From assembly GCA_963830885.1 (NCBI GenBank), contig CAWHOA010000012.1:62001-126000 (forward strand): DNA of 64,000 nucleotides, read 5' to 3'. The notes under the pieces were generated by a model that was not told where the DNA came from, ran no database searches, and worked only from the letters and a program-made list of their open reading frames with translations. The translations under genes were made by a program, and so were the position numbers. The DNA comes from JAIBJN01 sp963830885. Its GTDB lineage: Bacteria; Actinomycetota; Thermoleophilia; Gaiellales; Gaiellaceae. Shown here one piece after another: positions 15,686-26,400 of the stretch. Positions within the stretch are counted from its first letter, which is position 1; the number at the start of each line of letters is the position of its first letter.

Positions 15686-16398
15686 GCTTGTGCCTCCTGA
15701 TTGAGGAATGCGTTTGTGCCGCGAGTGAGCTGAGTGGTCATCGCGGCCCCATGTTCGACGGCGGCAGTGCCAGACTCTGTCCAGAAGGACTCCGTGTCGG
15801 CGAGCGCCCGGAGCGGATCGACCGCAACGGGTGCGGGCTCGTGCGACGGATGCCGCGTGAGGACGAAGGGAAGGAGCTCGCCGGCCGAGACGAAGAAGTC
15901 GGCTTGCACCGCGGCGTCGTCGGCCCGTGTTTCGACTGCCGTGCGAAGCCAGAGGCTGTCCGGGCCCGCGATCGCCACATCCGCTCCGTCGATGCGACGA
16001 AGCCGCGGTCGGGCTCGTCCGTAGTCGAAGCGGGCCCGGAGATCCATGTGAACACGAACTTGCCCGCGGACGCCCTCGACGAGGCGGACGACGTAGGGCG
16101 CCTCGCCGCCGGGTGGCATGAAGTCGACCAGTCGAATCGACCCCTCGGCGGTGTCGAAGTCCGTTTCGAGCACGAGCGTGTCGCGGCGGTAGCGGCGACG
16201 AGTCCGCCGCACGTGCCCGGACGGTGCAATCCGCCAGCGGCCGTTCTCCGCGTTCCCGACCAAGGCGGCGAGCGAGACCGCCGAGTCGAAGCGCGGTTGG
16301 CAGAGCCAGTCGATCGATCCGTCCTTGCTCACGAGCGCTCCTGCCTGGCTGTCCCCCAGGAGCACGTAGCCCTCGATCCGCGGCGGCACGCGACTCAC
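15658..16398 (-). pseudogene. GH15 glucoamylase/trehalase, N-terminal domain only
   Basis: From a GTG start the 246-residue product begins with PPRIEGYVLLGDSQAGALVS and DGSIDWLCQPRFDSAVSLAA, unmistakable for the N-terminal beta domain of actinobacterial GH15 glucan-1,4-alpha-glucosidases and trehalases. Full enzymes have about 600 residues; here similarity stops around DTESFWTESG and the catalytic (alpha/alpha)6 barrel is absent, the frame ending after unrelated residues just inside the SRPBCC gene. This is a 3' deletion. The start GTG overlaps a TGA in the neighbouring frame (GTGA), which is probably the ancestral end of the upstream transporter, yet in the present sequence the transporter frame runs straight into this one. 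Confidence 0.8.
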
Positions 16399-17979
16399 CC
16401 CTGCGCCTTGGCAGTCCGCACGGTGTCGGCGAGCGGCCTGAGCGTCGAGCCTGGCGACGTCGGCGGTTGCGGCGACCGGCTCGCGGCCGGGTAGGAAGCG
16501 GACGACGACGACGGCCGTAGCTGCGGCGAGCGCGGCAGCGACGAGAAGGCCCGTACCCATCGCCTGGGTGAATGCGTCGCCGGTGGCAGCGAGGAGCTCG
16601 TCGCCGGCATCCGTCGGGAGCTGGGCCGCAATCCCAGTGGCGGCCCCGACTGACTCTTCGGCCCGTGCTTCCGCCTCGGCCGGCAGGCCGGGGAGGGAGC
16701 CTTCGACTTCGCTTGCGTAGAGGGAGCTGATCAGCGAGCCGATCACGGCAACGCCGAGTGCTCCCGAGACCATGCGCGCGACCGTGTTGGTGGCGGACGC
16801 CACGCCGGACTTGGCCGCGGGAACCGCGCCGACGACTGCCTCCGTGGCGGGCGCCATGACCCAGCCCATCGAGAGCGCGAGCCCGAAGAACCAGAAGACC
16901 AGGGCGAGCGTGCCGGTGTCCGACTCCCAGAACGTCGTCAGCGCGAGGAGCACCGCGAGGCCGGTCAGGCCTGCGGCGACCACGCGAGACGTGCCGAGTC
17001 GCTTCACGGCTTTGCTCGAGGAGCCGGCGCCCATCATCAATCCGAGCGCAATCGGGCTCATGACCGCGCCCGCCTCGATAGCGCTGTAGCCGTGCGCGAA
17101 CTGCAGGTACTGGGTCAAAGCGAAGATGCCGCCGAGCAGGGCGAAGAAGGCAACGCTGACGGCCGCCGTGCCGACGCTGAAGCGGGCACTGCGGAAGAAG
17201 CCGAGGTCGAGCATCGGCTCGGCGACGCGGCGCTCCCACCACAGGAATGCGCCGAGCAGCGCCACGGACGCCCCGAGCAGTCCGAGAATCGGACCGGACG
17301 TCCAGCCCCGCTCCGGGGCTTCGATGATCGCGTACACGAGGACGCTGAAGCCGGCCGTGGAGAGCGCGGCTCCGAGCAGATCGAACGAGCCGGGCTTGGG
17401 ATCGCGGCTCTCGGGGACGTAGCGGATCCCGAGCAGCAGCGCCGCAACCGCGAACGGCACATTGACCATGAAGATGGAAGACCAGCTGAACCACTCGAGC
17501 AGGAGCCCGCCGGTGAGCGGGCCGAGCCCGATCCCGACTGCCGCCAGAGCGGCCCAGATGGCGATCGCCTTCCCGCGCTCCGCGCCGGTGAAGAGGTTGG
17601 CGATGATCGAGAGAGTGGCGGGCATGATCAGCGCGGCACCGACGCCCATGGTCGCTCGCACAGCGATCACCTCATTGGCCGAGTCGGCGACCAGGGCACC
17701 GAGGCTGGCCAGGCCGAAGATCGACACGCCGGCCTGGAGGGCGAGCTTGCGGCCGAAGCGGTCGCCGAGCGTGCCGAAGACGAGCAGGAGGCCGGCGAAG
17801 ACGAGCAGGTAGGAGTCGACCATCCACTGCAACTTCGAAGGGGAAGCGTCGAACTCGTCCTGCAGGGTCGGTAGCGCGACGTTGAGGATCGTGTTGTCGA
17901 GCCCGATGATCACCAGGCTCAGCGAGAGGACGCCGAGCGTCTTCCAACGGCGTGCGTACTGGAGGGGGTCGACGGGCAT
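16395..17979 (-). CDS. DHA2-type MFS multidrug exporter, reading into the GH15 fragment
   Basis: The transporter part covers about 525 residues with 14 predicted spans. NTILNVALPTLQDEFDASPS is motif D1 of the EmrB/QacA (DHA2) family, GTLGDRFGRKLAL is the MFS loop motif A, and GLGPLTGGLLLEWFSWSSIF is motif C of antiporters. It should export toxic compounds by proton exchange. No stop codon separates it from the GH15 piece: the frame continues to base 15658 as one 773-residue ORF. A TGA in another frame, in GTGA overlap with the GH15 start, suggests a frameshift in the last 30 codons. The gene is divergent from a LuxR regulator that may control it. Confidence 0.85.
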
Positions 17980-18127
17980 CAGCAGCACTCCTTCCGGGGT
18001 TCGAGAGCCGATTGGGTCGTCTTTGCCATCGGTCTCCACCCTCGCGGAGCGGGCCCGCCGTCGCGCCGGTGATTTCGCCGGTATTCCGGAGGAGAAGCCG
18101 AGAGAGGGCGGGTTACGATCACCGCTC

Positions 18128-20865
18128 GTGCTCTTCGGGAGAGACCCGGAACGCGTTCGCATCGGCGAGCTTCTCGATGGCGCTCGCGCGTCGCGGAGCG
18201 CCGTCCTCGTCATCTCCGGCGAGCCGGGCGTCGGCAAGTCGGCGCTGCTGGAGGACGCGCGCGACCAGGCCGGCGACATGCGCGTGCTCAGCGGCGCCGG
18301 CGTGGAATCGGAGGCGCAGCTCCCGTTTGCTGCTCTGCACCAGATCGTCCGCCCGGTTCTCGGGCACGTCGAGAGGCTTCCGCAGCCGCAGGCCACCGCC
18401 TTGAGTGGAGCGCTCGGCCTGGCTGCGGGGGGAAGCGAGGACCGCTTCCTCGTCTCGCTCGCAGTCTTGAGCTTGCTCGCCGAAGCCGCGGAAGATCGGC
18501 CGCTCCTGTGCCTGGTCGACGATGCCCAGTGGCTCGATGACGCCTCCGCAGACGCGCTCGTGTTCGTCGCCCGGCGGCTCGAAGCGGAGGGCATCGTCAT
18601 GCTCTTCGGCGCTCGCGAGGGCGACGTTCGGCGCTTCGAGGCGCCCGGGCTCCCGGAGCTGCAACTGGGCGGGCTCGACCCGTCCGCGGCTGGAACCTTG
18701 ATCGACCGCTCGGCAGGCGTCGAGCTCTCGTCGGAGCTCCGCGACCGGCTGGTCGCCGAGACGGGGGCAACCCGCTCGCCCTGCTCGAGCTCTCCTCCGC
18801 CTTGAGCGAGGCTCAGCTCTCGGGCGCCGAGACGGTGCTTGCTCCCATTCCGGTCAGCGCCCGCGTCGAGCACGCATTCCTTGCGCGCGTGAATCGGCTC
18901 CCGGAGGAGACGCAGACGCTCCTGCTGGTCGCCAGCGCCGACGACAGCGGCGAGCTCGCCACCGTGTTGCGTGCCTCGGCGCAGCTCGGTGCCGAGGCGG
19001 TGGCGCTCGACGAAGCCGAACAGGCGGGCCTGGTGCATGTGCGCGGAACGCGGCTCGAGCTTCGCCATCCGCTGGTCCGCTCCGCTGTCTACCAAGCTGC
19101 GCCGCTCTCCAAGCGGCAAGCCGTCCACGGCGCGCTCGCGACCGTGCTCGACGGTGAAGCGGACGCCGATCGCCGCGCCTGGCATCGTGCCGCGGCAAGC
19201 GTCGAGGCGGACCCGTCCGTCGGCGAAGAGCTCGAGGAGGCAGCGGAACGGGCACGGCGGCGAAGCGGTTTCGCCGCGGCCTCGCTCGCGTTCGAGAGGG
19301 CGGCCACGCTCACGACGGACGAGGAACAGCGAGCACGGCGGCTCACGTCAGCGGCGGAGAACGCCTGGCTCGCGGGACGTGTCGAGCGGGCTCTGATGCT
19401 GCTCGAAGCCGCCCGTCCGCTGGTGTCGGAGCCGATTCAGCGTGCCGACATCGACCGCTTCCTCGGACTGATCGAGATGACCCGCGGGGTACCGGCCGAC
19501 GCCTGCCAGCTGCTGCTGCGCGCGGCCACCGAGGTCGCGCCGAGCGACGGCGGGCGCGCGCTTCAGCTGCTCAACATCGCCGGGCTCGCCGCGGCCTACG
19601 CCGGCGACCGCGAGGCGGCCGTCGCGATTGGCCGGCTGGCCGGCGACCTGCACCTGGAGGAAACGCCGTTCGTCCGCATGCTCGCGCAGCTTCTCGTCGG
19701 GCTCGGAGCCCACGCCGACGAGGACTTCGCCGACGCTGCCTCCAGGCTCCGCGTGGCGCTCGAGCTGGCGGAAGAGCTCGACGACGACGCGGCCAAGGAG
19801 CCCGTCGCACTGCTGTTCGCGGGACGGGCCGCCCTCTACCTCGGTGACGATCAAGCGACGTACCGGACGCACCGTGAGGCGGCCGCCCGGGCGCGCGCGA
19901 GCGGCGCGCTCAGCATCGTGACGCAGATCCTTCCCCGCCTTGCCATCACGGAGCTCTGGGCGGGCCGCTGGGCATCGGGCTCGGCCAACGCGAGGGAAGG
20001 CGTTCAGCTCGCCCGCGAGATCGGCCAGCACGATCTGGTCGCGCAGCAGCTCGTGCTGCTGGCGCTCGTCGCGGCCCTACGCGGATCCGAGGACGAGTGC
20101 CGATCGCTGGCGGCCGAGAGTAGAGAGCTCGCGTCGGCTCGCCAGCTCGGGATCGTCCTCGAGCTCGCGCACTGGGCGCTGGCGCTGCTGGAGCTGGGGC
20201 TCGGTCGGCCAGAGGAGGCGCTCAGGCGCTGTCGGGAGATCTCCTCGACCCTTGTCGTTTTCTGGGGTGGCCTGGATCGGATCGAAGCTGCGATTCGCGC
20301 AGGCGAACCGGAAACCGCGCGCGCGTGGCTGGATGTCCTCGAGCCATGGGCGGAGAGCAGCGCGTCCGCCTGGGGACGGGCGGTGGCCCTGCACTGCCGC
20401 GCGCTGCTCTCGGACGACGAGAGGGAATCCGAACGCCTCTTCCTGGAGGCCCTGGACGCGCACGCCGATGCCTCTCGCCCCTTCGAGCATGCGCGCACCG
20501 AGCTCGCCTACGGCGAGTTCCTCCGCCGCGCGCGGCGCCGAGTGGAGGCGCGTGACCATCTGCGAGCGGCTCTGGACAGCTTCGAGTCGCTCGGAGCAAC
20601 GCTGTGGGCGGAGCGGGCGCGGGTCGAGCTGCGCGCGAGCGGCCAGACGGCACGAAAGCGCGACCCGAGCACGAGGAACACGCTCACCGAGCAGGAGCTC
20701 CAGATCGCGCGTTTCGTCGCGGAGGGCCGCACGAACCGCGAAGTGGCAGCCCAGCTCTTCCTCAGCCCGCGGACGATCGACTTCCACCTCCGCAACGTCT
20801 ACCGGAAGCTCGGCATCACCTCGCGCACCGCGCTCGCCCGCCTCGATCTCGACTCTGAGAGCTAG
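18128..20865 (+). pseudogene. Large ATP-binding LuxR-family regulator (LAL type), one frameshift
   Basis: The first part, from a GTG start, has LFGRDPERVRIGELLDGA, Walker A SGEPGVGKSALL and Walker B LLCLVDDAQWLDD. The frame is broken in a run of five G at 18763-18767: one additional G would restore ETGGNPLALLELSSALSEAQ, the standard sequence after the ATPase domain. The second part continues about 690 residues through a TPR-like helical repeat region to a C-terminal LuxR helix-turn-helix (LTEQELQIARFVAEGRTNRE ... SPRTIDFHLRNVYRKLG). The repaired protein would be about 912 residues, normal for LAL regulators. Divergent from the drug exporter, which is its probable target. A TACGAT hexamer nine bases before the start indicates leaderless expression. 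Confidence 0.85.
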
Positions 20866-20906
20866 AGCGCACCCCTCTCGGTCGTCCTAGGATTTTCTTC
20901 GCGGCC

Positions 20907-20944
20907 TTGACAGGAGAACGTGTGTTCGTGTAGAACAGACGTTC
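20907..20944 (+). promoter_or_regulatory. SOS-regulated imuB promoter with two LexA boxes
   Basis: TTGACA (20907-20912) is a consensus -35; 18 bases later TAGAAC (20931-20936) can serve as -10. GAACGTGTGTTC (20916-20927) and GAACAGACGTTC (20933-20944) both match the Gram-positive/actinobacterial LexA box GAAC-N4-GTTC exactly. One occupies the spacer and the other covers the -10 and the start point. The second box ends two bases before the ATG, leaving no room for a ribosome site. Confidence 0.85.
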
Positions 20945-20946
20945 CC

Positions 20947-22132
20947 ATGATCGCCTGTCTGACCATTCCGGGCTTCTCCCTCAGGGCTCCGCTCGTACAG
21001 CGGCCCGAGCTCAGGGGGAAGCCGGTCGCGCTCGCGCCGGTTCCCGGGACGCGGCCGCTCGTCGGGCCCTGCACCCGCGCGGCGCACGAGGCGGGCGTAC
21101 GACCGGGGATGCGGCTCTCCGAGGCGCTCTCCATGTGCCCGCGGCTCGAGCTCGTCGAGCAGGACCCGGCCGGGGTCGAGCAGGCCTGGGAGGCCGTGCT
21201 GCGGCGGCTCGAGGAGGCGGGCTTCGCGGTCGAGCCGGTCGAGCCGGGCTGCGCTTACTTCGAGACGCGGGGGATGGAGCGGCTCGCCGGGAGGGCTCGC
21301 GGAGTCGCTGCGGCGGGCGCTCGACGCGGTCGGGGAGGAGTGGGCGGCTCGTGTGGGGGCGGCCTCCCGGCGCTTCGCTGCGCTGGCGGCGGCGACCGTG
21401 GCGCCGGCCGGCCGGGCGCTCGTCATCGACGACGGCGAGGCGCACCTCTTCCTCGAGCCGCTCCCGCTCGATCTGCTCCCGCTCTCGCCGGAGCGGCGGG
21501 ACGAGCTCTCGGAGCTGGGGGTCAAGCGGCTCGGGGAGCTGGCGCGACTGCCGGGGGCGGCGGTCGCGGACCGGCTCGGCGCCGACGGCGCGGAGGCCTG
21601 GCGGCTCGTCCGGGGCGAAGGGGGCGCCTCGGTCGAGCCTCGCCGGCCTCCGGCCGAGATCGCGGAGACGCTCGCCTTCCCGGAGCCGGTGGCGAACGAG
21701 CTGACGCTCGCGCGGGCGCTGGCGGTGCTCGTCGAGCGCCTGCTCGCCCGCCCGGAGCGGGCCGGCCGGGCCCCGCGGCAGCTCGCTCTCTCGGCGAAGC
21801 TCGTCGGCGGCGGCTCCTGGCGGCGCTCGCTGACGCTGCGCGAGCCGACGGCGGAGCCCGACCGCCTTCGGCTCGCGCTGGCGTCGAAGCTGGCGGAGCT
21901 GCCGGCGCCGACGGCCGAGCTGCGGCTCGAGCTGGGGGAGCTCACGGAATCGGTAGGGACACAGGCCGAGCTCGTCCGCCCGCGCGGCAGCCGCCTGCGG
22001 GAGCGCCTGCGCGTGGGGCTCCGGCAGGCGCGCACGGCGGTGGGACTGGACGCGGTCTGCACCGTCGTGGAGGTCGCGCCGTGGTCGCGCATCCCGGAGA
22101 CCCGGGCCATTCTCGTTCCGCGCGACGACTGA
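20947..22132 (+). pseudogene. imuB: ImuB-like Y-family polymerase homologue, one frameshift
   Basis: The N terminus MIACLTIPGFSLRAPLVQRP and RTRAAHEAG-type CTRAAHEAGVRPGMRLSEAL follow the Y-family polymerase fold, but the catalytic Asp/Glu residues of DinB are missing, as in ImuB, the inactive hub that brings DnaE2 to the sliding clamp. One extra base at about 21292 (GGGAGGG) shifts the frame; removing it joins GMERLAGGLAESLRRAL to the long second part (HLFLEPLPLDLLPLSPERRD ... ARLPGAAVADRLG ... VVEVAPWSRIPETRAILVPR). The repaired length (about 395 residues) is normal or slightly short. It lies under a double LexA box and next to DUF6504 and dnaE2, the mutasome partners. Confidence 0.85.
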
Positions 22133-22152
22133 ACGAGCCGCGCCCGGCGCTC

Positions 22153-22353
22153 GTGGCCTGCGAGGACGGCGTGCCGGCGGCGGTCGACCGGGTGCGCGTG
22201 GCCGCCGTGCGGGAGGAGTGGCGGGTGACGGACCGCTGGTGGACGGAGGAGCCGGTGGAGCGGTGCTACTTCGAGGCGCTGCTCGAGACCGGGCGGAACG
22301 TCGTGGTCTTCCGGGACGAGGCGAACGGCGCGTGGTTTCGGCAGAGCGCCTAG
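22153..22353 (+). CDS. DUF6504-like small protein of the ImuB-DnaE2 locus
   Basis: A protein of 66 residues from the GTG used here, or 74 from a CTG that overlaps the imuB stop. The sequence (VDRVRVAAVREEWRVTDRWW, ERCYFEALLETGRNVVVFRD) resembles the small DUF6504 proteins that sit between imuB and dnaE2 in Actinobacteria, with a WRV...WW core and a final F-R-D strand. Its role in translesion synthesis is unknown. It is translated right after imuB, so it is under the same SOS promoter. Palindromic repeat copy A begins four bases beyond its stop. Confidence 0.65.
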   Translation: MACEDGVPAAVDRVRVAAVREEWRVTDRWWTEEPVERCYFEALLETGRNVVVFRDEANGAWFRQSA

Positions 22354-22356
22354 GCC

Positions 22357-22509
22357 TAGGAGGGCTTGGCGGAACGTCGCTCGTCGCAGGGGTGCGATGT
22401 CGTTCCGAGGCAAGGACGCAGGGAGCTCTACCGGAGGACGGGCGCGATGAGGACGCCCCGGGGGCAGCGCGGCCCTGCGGCACAGGCTGCATTTCGTCAA
22501 GCCCTCCTA
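22357..22509 (+). repeat. Dispersed palindromic element, copy A (153 bp)
   Basis: Bounded by the perfect 12-bp inverted repeat TAGGAGGGCTTG / CAAGCCCTCCTA. The left arm is nearly identical to the reverse complement of copy B (GGCGGAACGTCGCTCGTCGC, then GGGGTGCGATG), the centre has CAAGGACGCAGGGAGC and GAGGACGC shared with B and C, and the right arm has GCGGCACAGGCTGC shared with B. An internal GGAACG...CGTTCC hairpin is visible. It fills the space between the stops of DUF6504 and the convergent cupin gene; the last three bases of the right tip are the cupin stop codon. Confidence 0.8.
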
Positions 22510-23367
22510 AAGCTCCAGGTCGTGCCGGGCGAGGATCTCGCCCATGAGCCGCGGGTCGGGCGGGCCGTCCGCGGGCGTCGCGGCGGCGAGGTCGCGGATG
22601 TAGTCCTCCCAGCCGCCCGGCGTGTTCAGGTTGAGGAAGCGCACGGGCCCGGCGCTCCGGTTGGCGAACGTGTGCACGATGCCCGGCGGCACGCAGGCGT
22701 ACGTGCGCGGCGGCGCGTCGACCTCGTCGTCGCCGACCCTGACCGTGAGCGTCCCCTCGAGGACGTAGAACGAGTCGAGCAGCTCGCGGTGGGAATGGGG
22801 TGGGGGGCCGCTCGTGCCCGGCTGGATGGTCACCTCGGCGAGCGAGAAGAAGCCCGCGGTCGCGCCCCTGGTCGCCTTGAAGAGGGAGGTGGCCGTCCCG
22901 ACCTCATAGGTCGATCCCTCGCCGGGGCCGAGGACGGTGCCGCCGCCGGGCTCCTGGGGCCCGTCGACGTCGACGTTGTCGAACGAGCCCGGCTGCCCGC
23001 GGACGGCGGCGCGCAGGAAGTCGGCGAAGTCGGCGTCGGGAGCGTGGACGTTGAGGAAGCGAACTCTGCCGCCGCTCGCGTTCGTGAACGCGTGGACGAC
23101 GCCGGGCGGCGCGATGACGGCCGTCCCGGCGGGGGCGACGATGCCGGTCTCGCGGCCGATGGTGAACTCGAGCTCGCCCTCGAGGACGTAGAAGGCGTCG
23201 GTGTGGCGCTCGTGGTAGTGCGGGCTCGCACCCGCGTAGTTCGGGCCGGCCTCGTACTCGAAGAAGCTGAGCTCGGGCCGCGCGACCTTGATGAGGTACG
23301 ACCGGTCGTCGCTCTGGAGGAGCTCGCCCTGATCCGGCCCGTTCACGACCGCCTCGTTCGTCCTCAT
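22507..23367 (-). CDS. Two-domain cupin protein
   Basis: A 286-residue bicupin. Domain 1 (about residues 30-120) has SPHYHERHTDAFYVLEGELE and PPGVVHAFTNASGG; domain 2 (about 160-260) has GTSGPPPHSHRELLDSFYVL with EGTL and PPGIVHTFANRSAG. Both halves keep the His/Glu metal ligands and end in the same phrase (VRFLN), so they are an internal duplication. Similar bicupins include quercetin 2,3-dioxygenase-like proteins; substrate unknown. It interrupts the imuB-dnaE2 region on the opposite strand. AAGGAAGG is the ribosome site. Confidence 0.83.
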   Translation of the reverse strand: MRTNEAVVNGPDQGELLQSDDRSYLIKVARPELSFFEYEAGPNYAGASPHYHERHTDAFYVLEGELEFTIGRETGIVAPAGTAVIAPPGVVHAFTNASGGRVRFLNVHAPDADFADFLRAAVRGQPGSFDNVDVDGPQEPGGGTVLGPGEGSTYEVGTATSLFKATRGATAGFFSLAEVTIQPGTSGPPPHSHRELLDSFYVLEGTLTVRVGDDEVDAPPRTYACVPPGIVHTFANRSAGPVRFLNLNTPGGWEDYIRDLAAATPADGPPDPRLMGEILARHDLEL

Positions 23368-23482
23368 CGCCTCATCTCACCTTCCTTCTATAGGGGCACC
23401 CCTCTCCCACCACCCGCTTTCCAGCGTAACGAGGAAAGGCGCGCGTGTCTGTGCCGCACCGTGCCGGAAGCGTGACCTGAGC

Positions 23483-26400
23483 GTGACGAAACGCGCACCG
23501 GGTTACGTCGAGCTCCACTGCCACTCCGCCTACTCGTTCCTCGACGGCGCCTCGCAGCCGGAGGAGCTCGCCGTGCGGGCGGTCGAGCTCGGCTACGAGG
23601 CGCTCGCGCTCACCGACCACGACGGCGTCTACGGGTCGCTCGAGTTCGCGTATGCGGCGAAGGCGCTCGGCCTCCGCTCGATCACCGGCGCCGAGGCGAC
23701 GCTCGCCGACGGCTCGCACGTCACGCTGCTCGTCGAGACGCCGAAGGGCTATGCGAGCCTCTGCCGCCTCCTCACCGAGGCGCACGCCCACGAGCGGCTG
23801 AATCCGCGGCTCGACCCGGCCCGGCTCGCCGAGGAAGGAGAGGGCCTCGTCTGCCTCTCCGGCTGCGCGCGGCACGGGCTCGCCGTCCGTGACGCGAACG
23901 CCGCCGCCGACCTGGCCCGCGCGCTTGGCCCAGACCGCTTCTACGTCGAGCTTCAGCGGCCCTACGAGCGCGGCGACGCGCGCCGGAATGCCGCTCTCAG
24001 ATCCCTCGCAGAGACCCTCGGCGTCCGCACGGTCGCCACCGGCGACGTCCACTCCCACCACCCGCGCCGCACGCGCCTCCAGGACGTCCTCGTGGCCGTC
24101 AAGAACAGGACGTCCCTCGAGGGCTGCGAGGCCGAGCGCCGCGGGAACCGGGAGAGCGTCCTCCTCGCCCCGCACGAGGCCGCCGCCCGCTTCCCGGACG
24201 ACCCCGAGGCTGTCCGCGCCACGGTCGATCTCGCCGAGCGGCTCACGTTCGACCTCACGCATGAGCTCGGCTACCGCTATCCCGACTTCTCCGACGGCCC
24301 GACGCCCGCAGACGTCCAGCTCGCGGAGGTCTGCCGCCGCGCCTTCGAGGAGCGCTACCGTCACGCGCCGCACCCGCTTCGCACGCGCGCCGGCGAGCGC
24401 CTCCGAGAAGAGCTCGCGCTGATCGCCGAGCTCGGGCTCTCCGGCTTCTTCCTCCTCCACTGGGAGGTGCTCGAGCTGGCGCGCGACGTGGCCGCGGATG
24501 TGCGCGGCCCCGGCTCACCGCGCCACCTGCTCCCGCCCGGGCGTGGGCGAGGGAGCTCGGTCGGCTCGATCGTCTGCTACCTGACCGGGCTCTCCCACGT
24601 CGATCCCGTCGACGCCGGCCTCGCGCTCGGGCGCTTCCTCAACCGCGAGCTCAAGTCGGTCCCCGACATCGACCTCGACTTCCCGCGCGACATCCGCGAG
24701 AAGCTGATCGTCGCCGTCACCGAGCGCTACGGCCGCGAGCACTCGGCGCTGGTGGCGAGCTTCGCCACCTACCGCGCGCGCGGCGCGATCCGCGACGTCG
24801 GCAAGGCGCTCGGGCTCCCGCAGGCCGAGCTGGAGCGGCTCGCGCGCGTCTCCGACGGCTGGAACGCCCGCAAGGTGGGGGAGGAGATGGAGCACGTGCC
24901 CGGCGCCGACGACCGCCTCGCCTCGCCTCGCTGGCGCGCCTTCCGGGAGCTCTGCGGTGAGATCGCCGGCCTCCCGCGCCACCTCTCCCAGCACCCGGGC
25001 GGCATGGTCATCTCCTCGCGGCCTCTCGTCGAGCTCGTCCCGGTCGAGCCGGCGGCGATGGAAGGCCGCCAGAACTGCCAGTGGGACAAGGACTCCTGCG
25101 CCGATGCCGGCTTCCTCAAGATCGACCTGCTCGGCCTGGGGATGCTCTCCGCAGTCGAGGAGTGCGTCGAGCAGATCGCGCTCCTGCGCGAGAAGCCGAT
25201 CGACCTCTCCCGCATCCCGCTCGACGACCCCGGCGTCTACCGGGAGATCCAGGACGCGGACACGGTCGGCCTCTTCCAGATCGAGAGCCGGGCGCAGATG
25301 CAGAGCCTGCTGCGCACGCGTCCCGAGAACCTCGACGACCTGACGATCCAGGTCGCGCTCGTCCGCCCCGGGCCGATCCAGGGCAAGGCCGTCCACCCGT
25401 ACATCGAGCGGCGCCAGCGCCTGCGCGAGGACCCGGCCTACGAGCCGCCCTACGACCATCCGTCGCTGGCCGAGCCGCTCAGAGAGACCCTCGGCGCGAT
25501 CATCTTCCAGGAGCAGGTGCTCGACGTGTCCGTGGCCCTCGCCGGCTTCACGGTCGGCGAGGCCGAAGGGCTACGGCGGGCGATGAGTCGCAAGCGGAGC
25601 CTGGACGCGATGGAGGCCTACCGGCGCCGCTTCCTCGAGGGCGCCCAGGCGAACGGCGCCGACCTCGAGACCGCCGAGCTCGTCTTCTCGAAGCTCGCGG
25701 GCTTCGCCTCCTTCGGCTTCCCCAAGTCGCACGCGGCCGCCTTCGCGCTCCTGGCCTATCAGTCGGCCTGGCTGCGCCACCACTACCCGGAGGAGTTCCT
25801 CTGCTCGCTCCTGAACGCGCAGCCGATGGGCTTCTACCCGCCCGCGAGCCTCGTGCGGGACGCGCAGCGCCGCGGCGTCGAGGTGCTGCCTCCCGACGTG
25901 AACCGGAGCGCCGCCAAGTGCCGGCTTCAGCACGGCGCCGTCCGTGTCGGCCTCGGCTACGTCAAGGGGCTGGGGGAGACGCCCGCCGTCGCGCTCGTGG
26001 AGGAGCGCGAGACCGGTGGCGCCTTCGGGAGCGTGGCCGACCTGGCGCGGCGGGCACCGCTCGACCGGCCGGGCCTGGAAGCGCTCGTGGCGAGCGGCGC
26101 CTGCGACTCCTTCGGCTGGCCGCGGCGCCAGCTCCTCTGGCGGCTCGGGCTCGCGCCGCGCTCCACGAGCGCCGGCGACGGCGGCGAGAGCCGGCAGCTC
26201 GCGCTTCCGCTCGAGCCGACGAGTGAGATCCCCGAGCTGGCCGAGCAGACGCCCTGGGAGCGGATGCTCGCGGACTACCGCCTGACGAGCCTCTCCGTCG
26301 GGCTCCACCCACTCGAGCTGCTGCGGCCGCACCTGCCCGGAGAGGTGCTGTCGAGCGCCGAGCTGGAGGAGGCGGTGCACGGCGCCCGGGTGGCGGTCGC

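Noticed and set aside
22366..23475. Plus-strand open frame crossing repeat A and the bicupin gene
   Set aside because: Its start peptide comes from the palindromic element and the rest is antisense to the cupin gene. The same peptide phrase (PAAQAAFRQ) recurs at the other repeat copies because the repeat DNA is shared, not because of a protein.
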